Assembly: GCF_902459505.1 (NCBI RefSeq)
Contig: NC_047096.1
Span: 17,636,501-17,700,500, forward strand
DNA from: Geotrypetes seraphini
Taxonomy: Eukaryota > Chordata > Amphibia > Gymnophiona > Dermophiidae
Reading direction: 5' to 3'
Length of the DNA: 64,000 nt
The first letter of the stretch is position 1; every line of letters begins with the position of its first letter. The notes under the pieces were generated by a model. It ran no database searches. It saw only the letters and a program-made list of their open reading frames with translations, and was not told the origin of the DNA. Positions 12,501 to 24,500 of this stretch are shown piece by piece. Position numbers and translations under genes: made by a program.

Positions 12501-15500
12501 GGTGAATTTCTTCATAAAGATGGTTAAATACAAATAAAGAGATACTTTTTCAAATGCTTGTTTAATACACAATAAAAATATAGATGTCCATATTATAGCA
12601 AGACCCCCCAAAAACTATTAGAAACCGGCATTTGATACAGCTGCATGGTGAAACATAGATTCATGTTGGTGTTAGGTCTCCTAGTCCTAAGATTTTGAGC
12701 ATCAGTATAAGATAAGCTAAAATCTAATCTATAGGGGTTTTTTTATGCATTCAATGATGAATTGTGAGATTGCCCCAATGCTGAGAATGGGCTAAACTAT
12801 TCTGACATAAATGAAAAATGTTGTGATTTGATGGGAATGGTGGGGTTTTTTCAATTTATATTCATTGTTACAATACAAGTAAAAAGGAAAAATGCATGTT
12901 TTTATATTATATAAAATATACATTTGCACATAGAGAACCTAAACAAATTTACACCTGCCTCCCAAGAAGGTATAGATTTTTGCATTATTGGGACCGATTC
13001 TAATTTATAAAATAGGTGCCTTTTTTCCAACTTTGACATAGTTGTCCTTATAAAGTTTTTCTTGTCCACCAAGTGGGGGAAAAATTCATCCCTGTGTTAG
13101 ATTGGGAGCAGTGTAGGAAGGTTATTAGGAATATTTCTCATGACTGAGTTGGAATGGGGTCTATGAAAGCTGCTTGGTTTGTTTTTTAATAGGCCACATT
13201 ACTAAACCACTATTCAAAAAATGATAGAACTAGAAAGCCCTTTCAACTACTTGGTTAGAATAAAGCAATGAGCGATGGTTTCAGGGAGGTGTCTCAGGCC
13301 TGGGTTTAGATTAAGGCCTTGTGGTGTGGCTTCTGGGAGGTGTCTCAGGCCTGGGTTTAGATTAAGGCCATACGGGGTGGTTTCTGGGAGGTGTCTCATC
13401 CTTGGGTTGGAGCATGGCTGTGCAGACTGGATACTTGGAAGCACTATGGTGTTGAATGTTCTGTACTAATTTCTTATGTTTCTCTGAATTTTCCCTTAGG
13501 GGTGAAACAAGCATGCTGTGAGTTCTTGGAGAGTCAGTTGGACCCAACCAACTGCTTGGGGATTCGAGATTTTGCAGAGACACATAACTGTGTGGACCTT
13601 ATGCAGGCAGCCGAGGTCTTCAGCCAGAAGCACTTTCCAGAGGTGGTACAACATGAAGAGTTCATCCTCCTACAGCAGACAGAGGTGGAGAAGCTCATCA
13701 AGTGTGATGAGATTCAGGTAATGAAATGTGGGAGAGGAAGGTGATGGGACAGGCAGCAGAGAGGCCCTGGAATGACTCAGGTGTTAGAAAGGGGGACCTG
13801 GCAGCAATTCTCTGTTGTCTTGTGTCTTCTGATCTGCCACTTCTGGGATTCAAGAATTTGTAATTTTATTTTTTTGTGTGTCTGTAAAATGTAGTTCTAA
13901 CCTTTTTTGCCTCCTCTTTGCATTTGTTTTATGTCGTGTATGTCATGAATATTTATGAAGAGGAGGTGGAAGATGTGAGAAACAAAGGGAGATGGGAAAG
14001 GTGGTTAGAATGCTGAAGGCTCAAACAGAAGTCCGTATTGCAAATCATTAAAGGAAGGCAATCTTTCTTTACTCTTATAAGTGAAAGAAAGGAAAACTAA
14101 AGGGGAAGAATAAGAATGAAAAGCAAAGTCAGCTTTAGGAATGAGTGTGAGGACAAACCGGATATCTTAGATACTTCTGGCTGGTATTCAGACCATACGC
14201 AGAAAGTGATAGACCAAAAGACAAGGACTTACAGGCCTATGTAGGGGAGGTAGCATTGGTTTGGATTTAGCTTGTGCCTTTTCATTGGAAACTTAAAGTG
14301 CGTTATATTCAGATAGATATTTCCCAGTCCCTAGAACACTTTCAATCTAAATTTATACCTGAGACAACCAAGGATTAAACGACTCGCCCAAGGTCAGTGG
14401 TGGAAGCAGGATTTGAACCTTAGCTTCTCTTGTTCTTAGCCTGCTACTGCACACACAGTATTGGCATAAGGCTATGGGACCTAAAGGGATACATCCCAAA
14501 ATATTGATGTAACTAAAGGAGCTACTGCTGTCTGTACCCTCGCAGCTCTGTTAATTGTATCACCTGAGATTGAATGAACAAAGACAATTGAACAAATCCT
14601 GAATTTGTAATGTATGTACTTATTTGGCAGACCAGGTCTTTATCTGCTGTTGTTTACTATGTTAAGAGCAGATGTAGTCCCCATCCACAAAGATGAGAAC
14701 CAGGAGGACTTGGAATACCACAGACTAGTAGGTTTAACATTGACTAGTAAGCAAGATAGTGGAATGAATCACTAAGCATGAACTAGTACCATTGGGTTAC
14801 AGGATCCTAAGAAAAGTGCTTTCACAAACGAACTTGTCAAAATTGAAGAGGAATTTGGGGTTTTGGTTTGTTTAATGAGTTGACGGGAGTCAGGGGTGGG
14901 GGGAGCTAAGGAAGGGACATAATAATTGTACCTTCTTTGGCACTCTGCCACGCAGGAGATTGGTTGGTGAGTGAGCTGGTCTCTAAAACGGTTGGCATGG
15001 CTACCTTAAGACATGCCTGAAGAAGAGCTAGCTGAAAGAGGATATGATAGAGATTTTGAAAATCAGGAGTGGCGTGAAACAGATTTAACAGTTATTAACT
15101 CTTTCAGATAGTACTGTGTTTCGTGGAGTGTCCCCTAGTTTAACTAATAACAGATTTGACATAAATTTAAGAATTCTTTCAGTCCAGGTTACTAGTACAA
15201 AAGTTTGCACAAGTTTCTGCAGGACAGATCTAGTACCTACATATAATGAGTGCAGTGCTGTGATTGTCTGATAGTGCTATAGAAATGATTTATTAGTGAG
15301 GCTGCATTTTGATTAAAACTTTTAATCATGATTAATTGAACAATTAAAAATTGTAATCTTGTAATTAATGTTGGTACACAGTCAGCAATCAAGGGGAGAG
15401 GGGCTGGGAGGACATTCATTTCCTCTTCCTCCTCCCCATATTAGGCATCAGACCTTTGCTGGTGGGAATGCCAAAGCCCTGCCAATCAAAGAAATCCATT

Positions 15501-18500
15501 TCCAAAGCTACCTCCTTGTGCTGCCTCAAGACCAAGGAAGTCAGAGGGGTATCTCCAGCCACTGATGCTGGCATTCCCTGAGCATGCTGAGTTCATGCAT
15601 GAAATAAGCATGCTTGGGGTGTGCAGGTGTCAGCGGCTGGAGGCATGCTGCTGACTTCTCTTCTCCTGATGCAATATGAGGAGGAAGGGGGCAACTCAAG
15701 CAGCGGATTTCTTTGGTTGATAGAGCTTCAACTAGCCCACCAGCCAGTGAATAGGTAGGGGCCCTGGTCTCTAGGGAGTTCCCCAATATCCCCTTTCTCC
15801 TGCTCTCAGATCCAGTGTGAGCCCTCTCAAGTTTTTCAAGTTTAAGTTTTATTTAAAATTTAATATACTGCTCACCTGGCTTACCCATAAAACCAGGTCT
15901 TCGTCTTTGTAGCCAGTGGCAGCCCTACTTGAAAGGCTGTCTGAAACCAGCATCGGGCCTTTTCCTCTGAGCCAGCCCATCCCTTTCTGACGTAAGTTCC
16001 TGTTTTCAGAAGGAGGTGGTTAGGTCAGAGGGGAAGGCCCAGTGCTGGTAGTAGATCTGAAGACCTAATTTTATGGGTAAGCCAGGTGCAAGGGCAGTGG
16101 GTTGCAGAGGAGAATGTGGGCTGTATGTGATTAATTATTAATCATGAATACATTTTTTAACCACGATTAACATGCAAACCTAATTATTATTCCAATGCAA
16201 ATGGAACATGAGTCTTAACCAGTGGGTTATTCACCTCTACCTGCGAGTTTTTGAAGAAGTCCTATCCCCCCCTGAAGTCCTATCCCCCCCCTGAAGTCCT
16301 GTCCCCCCCTTGAAGGCCCGCCCCACCCTGAAAGCCTGATGCCCCACCCCGAAGGACTGCTGGCCCCCCCACTCTGAAGGACCGCTGGCCTCCCCACCCT
16401 GAAGGACCGCTGGCCTCCCCACCCTGAAGGACCGCTTGCACCCCCACCCTGAAGGACCGCTCGCACCCCCCCCCCGATGTCCGATTCATCCCCCAGCCCC
16501 CCCGCACCGTTTGCGGTGGAGAAGCAGCCTACCGTGGGTTCGCGATGCCAGTGAGCCCTGCGCTGCTTCCTCTGCCGCACTCCCGCCCCTTCTCTGGGCT
16601 GCTTCCTCTGCCGCGGTCCTGCCCCTTCTCTGGGCTGCTTCCTCTGCCGCGGTCCCGCCCCTTCTCTGACGTCAGAGAAGGGGCGGGACCATGGCAGAGG
16701 AAGCAGCGCAGGACTCACTGGCTTCGCGAACCCACGGTAGGCTGCTTCTCCACCGCAAACGGTGCGGGGGGGAGGCTGGGGGATGAATCGGACATCGGGG
16801 GGAACCAGAAATGTAAAAAACAAATTGTAAAACCCGCTCACGCATATAACGCGCATGGTTATGCTCGGTTTGTAAAATCGTGTATAGCATGCGCATTATA
16901 TGCGTGAAAATACAGTAGTTTAATTTGATGTTTTTCCACATTGGTTTACCTGTGCATCCGTAGATACTTTTCTGTCCTTGCACATTGTGTCCTCATGTTT
17001 GCCTGTTTTTATTACCCCTGCTTTCATGCTATTGTCATGGGTTTCTACGATCCTCAGGTGGACTCGGAAGAGCCTGTGTTTGAAGCTGTGATCAACTGGG
17101 TGAAGCAATTGAAGGAGGAGCGTGAAGAATCGCTACCAGAGCTGTTACAGTATGTGCGCATGCCGCTGCTCACACCACGGTACATCACTGATGTGATAGA
17201 CGCTGAGGTATGCTGGCACTGAGCACAAAAATCACACTTGGGGAGCCATGGGGCCCACTGCCAGTGTCCTATCTCTCACTTGGACAACCCTGTGATTCGC
17301 TATCAGTTACCATCAAACATTGTGCTGGCACTTTTCTGACATTTATTATCAGTAGTCCCCCGTCCTGCCCAGGCTAACACATCCATACATTGTGCTAAGA
17401 TCCTGCCCTATAAGTACAAAAATAGCATGAGTCCTATGTTCACTGTTATCAGGCTGTGCACTCTATTACTGCTACTATAGCGCTGAAAAGGCAAATGCAG
17501 CGCTGTACATTTTAGTATACAATAGACAGTCCCTGCTCAGAAGAGCTTACAGTCTAATTTAGACAGGACATTACAGGGTTGGGAACATTATGGTAGAGGA
17601 AATGATACAGTGGGCCTAGGTAGCTGACAGCAGTGAATGAGAGTTAAGAGTTGAAAGCAGTTTAGTCTATTACAGTCTAGTTCAGTGTTTCTCAACTCGG
17701 TCCTGGAGTTCCCCCTTGCCAGTCAGGTTTTCAGGATATCCACAATGAATATGCATGAAAGAAATTTGCATATAATGGAGGCCATGTATGCAAATCAAGT
17801 TTATGCATATTCATTATAGATATCCTGAAAACCTGACTGGCAAGGGGGTACTCCAGGACCGAGTTGAGATACACTGGTTTCTAGTTGGTAGTGACTGTGT
17901 GATTCTCAAAACTTTCCTCATAGTTTCATTTTCCACAGTGACATGTTTGTTAGAAGCAGTTGCATACCAGAAGCTATAGGCATCCCTCCTACTCTGTTTA
18001 GCTACTTGTTATCTTCCCCTTGGGTCATTCCAGCTTCTGGTATAAGGCAGCTGATCTTTTCTTACCGTACTTATAACAATCTACAGAGAATCTAAACTGA
18101 ACTCTGGTTTTTGTTTTTTCTTTTCCAAGCCATTGATTCGATGCAGCTTACAGTGCAGGGACTTGGTGGATGAGGCAAAGAAATTCCACCTGCGGCCTGA
18201 GCTGCGGAGTCAGATGCAGGGGCCACGCACCCGGGCTCGCTTGGGTATGAGTCTGAGGCCTGCCTAGAATAGCGACTGCTGTTGTAGAGCAACATGCTGC
18301 AAATCTGTTCCGATCATAGCTAATAATTGGCAATATGGATTTCCTTCTATCTCCTCCCAATCCGACGCAGGTCACTAAGGCATAAAACATTTGCATTCTA
18401 CCTTGGAGAAAGCTGTATGTGATGGAAATCATATGAAAAGCGATTACTCAGTTATGCGCTTGCTTTGTATATGTCCTGGGATGTCTGACTATACAAACAT

Positions 18501-21500
18501 GTTCCAGTTGCTCATATAAAGGCACTCTAGAGCAGTGTTCTTCAACCACCGGTCCATGGACCAGTGCTGGTCCACAGAAATTTCCTGCCGGTCCACAGGG
18601 CCAACACGTGCATCAGGCCCAAAACAGTGTTCTTCAACCGCCGGTCCACGGTGCAATCGATGCGGCGTTATCTTCGAGCCAGCTCCCTCTTCCTAACTGA
18701 TTCAGTGCACAAAGCCACGGGCAGTGGCTCCTACGTGCGTCCTGCGCCTGAACCGGAAGCCTTCTCTCTGACATTGCAACGTCAGAGGGAAGGCTTCCAG
18801 ATGAGGCAAGGGATGTGCAAGGTGCAATTAGTACTATTATGAGGGCAGGGTCTGGGGTGGACATTGGGTAGAGATGGGCGCGATTTGGCCTACGACTTAG
18901 CCCAGTGTTCTTCAACCGCCGGTCCATGGACCAGTGCTGGTCCACAGAAATTTCCTGCCGGTCCACAGGGCCAACACGTGCATCAGGCCCAAAACAGTGT
19001 TCTTCAACCGCCGGTCCACGGTGCAATCGATGCGGCGTTATCTTCGAGCCAGCTCCCTCTTCCTAACTGATTCAGTGCACAAAGCCACGGGCAGTGGCTC
19101 CTACGTGCGTCCTGCGCCTGAACCGGAAGCCTTCTCTCTGACATTGCAACGTCAGAGGAAAGGCTTCCAGATGAGGCAAGGGATGTGCAAGGTGCAATTA
19201 GTACTATTATGAGGGCAGGGTCTGGGGTGGACATTGGGTAGAGATGGGTGCGATTTGGCCTACGACTTAGCCCAGTGTTCTTCAACCGCCGGTCCACGGA
19301 CCGATGCCGGTCCACAGAATAATTTTCTTATTTCTGCCGGTCCATAGGTGTAAAAAGGTTGAAAAACACTGCTCTAGAGGGCTGAAGGCAATCTATTGCC
19401 AAAGACAAGTGATGAGTTGGTACTGCCCCAAGCACTTGGGGCTGGAGAGGATGTGTCTCCTTCAGAGCAATTGGGGAGGAGTTGTCTCCTCAGAACTCCA
19501 GTCAGGACCAGGAGGAGGGAGAAAGAGTATCTATGGAAATGGAGAAGAGTGGGTAGGAGGGAGGTGTGAATTTGGTGTGTAGGGAGTATCTACGACAAAA
19601 ATGGAGAAAGGTAGAGGACATACAGAGTGGACCAAAAGTAGGTACCGTATATACTTGAATATAAACCGATCCAAAAATAAACCAAGGTAACCTATTTCCC
19701 CCCAAAAAAGAGGAAAAAAGGTTGACTCAAATAAAAACTGGTGGTTTATATTCAAGTACCAATTCAGGGCAGAAGCAACCCCCCTCCTCCCTTCCCTACA
19801 GCCAGACAATCCACACACCCCTTCCCGGAACGCCCCCCTCCCAGACCCAAGGGCCTGCAGTACTGCCCTGGTGGTACAGAGGTACAGACAGTCAGTCTGC
19901 CCCCCTTCCCAGACCCACCGCAGGCCTCCAGTACTGCCCTGGTGGTCCAGTGGAGTGGGGAACCGGAGCTGCATTCAATCCCTCCCTCCTGGCGACTTTG
20001 TGCAGCTAGCCCGCCCCTCCTCTCTTGGTCCCCCTGCAGGTCTATCTTAGGTCCCTGGTGGTCCAGCAGTGAAGTGGGGCAGGAATGATCCCTTTACGCT
20101 CCTGCCCAGCAGTCTCTGTAGTAAAAAAATGACTGCCGCAAGATCCCGGGCAAACTTCATGAGTCTCGCAACAGTCATTTTTTCACTATGGAGACTGCCG
20201 GGCAGGAGCGTAAAGGGATCGTTCCTGTCCCGCTTCACTGCTATACCACCGGAGACCTAAGGTAGACCTGCAGGGGGACTGGGAGGGGAGGGAAGGTGCG
20301 GGCTAGTTGCACAAAGATACTGGGAGGGAGGAATTGACATCAGCTTCAGCTCCCTGGACCACCAGGACAGTACTGGAGGCCCTTGAAGGGTGCAGGATGG
20401 GGTTAGCTCAAATATAAATCGATTTTTGAGCCATTTTTTGGCCCAAAATCTCAGTTCCTATTGAAGTATATCCAGTATTTATTCATTCTTTTTATTTTAC
20501 AGGTATAATACAGTACTGAACAATAATCAAGTAAAGGCGAAACGATGTAACTGATACAAAAACCTCACACACATGTTATTTGTGACATCTGTAAAAGAAA
20601 TAATGAATAAATACTGTGTACCTACTTTTGACTCATCTTGTATGAAGTGGAGGAGCAGTGTTCAGGTACGAGGGCTGATTGAAAAGTAATGAGATTGCCT
20701 CTGTTTTTCTTTCCACTAAGTAGATGTGGCAACACTGCTGGTTCTTGTGAAACTCATAGAAATAGACGGCAGATAAGGGCCACGGCCCATCTAGTCTGCC
20801 CACCCCAATGACCCTCCCCTGCCTTTCTCTGTGAATAGATCCCAAGTGTCTATCCCATTTGGCCTTAAAATCAGGCACGCTGCTGGCCTCAATAACCTGA
20901 AGTGGAAGACTATTCCAGCGATCAACCACCCTTTCAGTGAAAAAGAATTTCCTGGTGTCCCCGTGCAGATTCCCGCCCCTGATTTTCCACGGATGCCCCC
21001 TTGTTGCCGCGGGACCCTTGAAAAAGAAGATATCTTCTTCCACCTCGATGCGGCCCGTGAGATACTTGAATGTCTCGATCATGTCACCCCTCTCTGCGTT
21101 CCTGAACCTGCATTTGGACTGCCGCAGTCTTCACAGTGGGTCACCGTGATGATGAGGAAGACTCATCTGTGAGAGTGCACAGCACAGCTAATTGTTTCAC
21201 TACCGTATGCTTACCAGAACATTTCAAGAATTTAATTACCACTCTTGCCACGTTCAACACAAAATTCAATCACACACCTCTGGTGTACTCACAGACATGT
21301 GTTCTTCCTCTCGCTGTGACCCAGCAATGAAAAGACTATGGCAGGTTGGAAAGAAAAACGGAGGCAGTCTCATTGCTTTTCAATTGACACTCGTATGTTT
21401 TTGTGTTGGGAGTGCTAAGAAGAAGTTAACGCAGCACACATCTCGTGTATCTGCAGCAATATTGCCACGTTGCCTTACAAATGTTTTAGATTACCCCATT

Positions 21501-24500
21501 CAGCCCGGTGGCAGAAGCAGTGCTTAAGTGTGTCGTTTTCTATCACATGAGCCATTTGTGGTTCTTATTTCAAGACTGGGCTCCAGGGCAGCAAGGGAGA
21601 ATGTGCTTAAGCACTGCTCCTGCTTCCAGCTCAGGCGAATGAGTACAAAGAAAAAATATCAAAACTGGAAAACAGCTTAGCAACACTATTGTCACTGTGC
21701 CATTCCCAAAAATTTGTCACCTGAAGTGACAACCTCAGATGGCCTAATAGCTGATCATGGCCTTTTCCTTTTTAAGCTTTGGGCCCAGCAGTTGCCATGA
21801 AATTACACAGGGTATATTCTCCTGTTTTTTTCTAAACCCTCCACCTTTCCCAGCTATTGGTGAGTGACTGAAATCCTGACGTCCTCTAGATCCCCTTTAC
21901 TTATGCACCCTAAATCCAACCAGAAGATGTTGAATAATGGCTGAGATCCCCTTTCCCCACTGAAGAGTAAAAGCCCAGACCTTTGGAATCAAGCCTCAGT
22001 TTTCCATGCAGCAGGGCACGATACCTAATTGTAGCCACATCCCTGGTGAGGGGAGGAGGAGAACTTCATACCATTAATCTGATGGAGACAGGATAGGTTA
22101 AAAAATTCTCTCTTGGGCTGGGCACTCAGCCTTTTGGAGGAGAATTTTCCACTAATTGTCACTGTTTTTGTTCTTTGCCTGTCAGGCGCTAATGAGGTAT
22201 TGCTGGTGATTGGAGGCTTTGGCAGTCAGCAGTCCCCCATCGATATTGTGGAGAAATATGACCCCAAAACTCAGGATTGGAGCTTCTTACCGGTAAGGAG
22301 TGACTTAGACAATTGTCGGAGCTGCCTGGAAACTGAGAATTGTGATGAGAGACTCTAACTAGATTAATGCTTAGATTTTCCCACATCTAGATGGAATATA
22401 TGCAGTCATGGTACAAAGAATGCTTATGCCATGTCATAAGGGACATTAAACAGTCCTTCAGTCCAGTGAGGCTTGAATACTTTTATTTCTCAGAGAAAGT
22501 GTAGCATGTTCTCGCTTTCCTTTACAGCATGGCTCTCTCGTAAGCACACCCACCTAAGGAAGCTCAGAAACGTGCTTAGAGCCTAAAGTTATTTCACTTG
22601 AAATTACTGATTTCCAAAGCTGCTATTTAGGGAAAGACTTGTTCTAATGTGACTTGTTTGAAATTAGATTGTGCTGAAACAACAAGGTCTTGAGGAAGAC
22701 TACAAACACCAGAGATGGGAGGAATGCTGTAGAGAGGCTGACTTACCCCAGGCTTCTTCCTTCCTGGAGTCAGGCCTGTAGGGGTGCCCTGAAATCTGCT
22801 GAATGTGATTATCCTCTTTCTCTTTTCATAGAGCATTACCCGTAAACGCCGCTACGTTGCCACAGTCTCCCTTAATGACCGTGTCTACGTGATTGGTGGC
22901 TATGATGGCCGGTCCCGTCTCAGCTCTGTGGAATGCTTGGATTATACGTCAGAGGAAGATGGTGTCTGGTACTCCGTGGCTCCTATGAATGTGCGGCGTG
23001 GTCTGGCAGGAGCCACAACCTTTGGAGGTTTGAGCACTAGCTTGTTTGCTAGTACAACTCTCCATTTGCCCTCTGTCTGCATTCCTTCCTTGTCCCCACA
23101 GTTTCACATCATCCCTTTGAACCCTGCTGAACTTCCTGGACAGAGGATACACAAGTTGGATTTTTTTGTCCTGTTCCTCACAGCCCAATGTCAAGCCAAC
23201 TGCCACCTCTTCTGTTTCAGGTCCAGGCTAGACTGACTACTGCTGTTGCCTCCTGTATGAGCCCCGGTCATTCTCTCATCCTTGCCAGCTACATTGTCCT
23301 CATTAACTGTCTTTCCTTCTTTCTTATTACTCCTCCCCTTTTCTCCTGCACACATTCTCCATTTTGATCTTATGTGCCCCTTCCTCCTTTCCACCTGTTG
23401 CCTTTCCCCCCACGCTTCTAAGCCTGTGTTGCAGCAGCCACCCGAGTCTCCTGTGTGTCTCTTGCCCCCAAAGACTCTTTATAGTAGTGCTGCCCAATTC
23501 AGGGGAAAAATTTTTCATTGACGCAGCAGAGGGAATCCCTGGTGGGGCAGGCCGCAAACAAGCCTGTTCAGAGCCTGCATCTGCTAGTCGTCCACTGCTG
23601 CTGCTGCTGCTTTAGGAGGCCCTGAAGGTATATCAGGCCTGGGGGGGAGTTGCCATACAATGAGAGGCTAGAGAAACTGGGCCTCTTCTCCCTTGAAAAG
23701 AGGAGACTGAGAGGGGACATGATCGAAACATTCAAGATATAGAAGGGAATTGACTTAGTAGAGAAAGAGAGATTGTTCACCCTCTCCAAGGTGAAGAGAA
23801 CGAGAGGGCACTCATTAAAGTTAAAAGTTAAAGTTACAAATGTAAGGAAGTTCTTCTTCACCCAGAGAGTGGTAGAAATCTGGAACACTCTTCCAGAGGC
23901 TGTTATAGGGGGAAACACCCTTCAGGGATTCAAGAAAAGGTTAGATAAGTTCCTGATGGACCAGAACATATGTAGGTAAGGCTAGACTCAAATAGGGCAC
24001 TGGTCTTTGACCTAAGGTCCAGCGTGTTAGCGGACTGCTGGGCATAATGGACCACTGGTCTGACCCAGCAGTGACAAATCTTATGTTCTCATGGGGGAAG
24101 AGGGGGAGAGAAGAGAACTTTTAACTGAATCGGAAAGTCTGATTTGGAGGGGGGAAACAAATCGATGTGAATTGGACAGCATTGCTTTATAGTGAAAACA
24201 GCAGAGGATCCCTGTCATAGTGGCAGAAGTAGCAGAAAACAATAGGATTTCCCAACCCCCTAAATCAGAACAGCAATGAAGGGAAAGCAGAATCCCTGAT
24301 GGGAAGGAGAAAGGATCATCTACTGCAGGGATCTCAAAGTCCCTCCTTGAGGGCTGCAATCCAGATAGGTGTCAGGATTTCCCCAGTGAATATGCATTGA
24401 AAGCAGTGCATGCACATAGATCTCATGCATATTCATTGGGGAAATCCTGAAAACCTGACTGGATTGCAGCTCTCAAGGAGGGACTTTAAGACCCCTGATC

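Noticed and set aside
16227-16907. Open frames of 77-209 codons
   Set aside because: Low-complexity translation of the truncated palindromic element; no homology recognised.
18564-19315. Paired 92-codon frames 370 bp apart
   Set aside because: They are the duplicated unit of a hAT-type element, not a gene pair.
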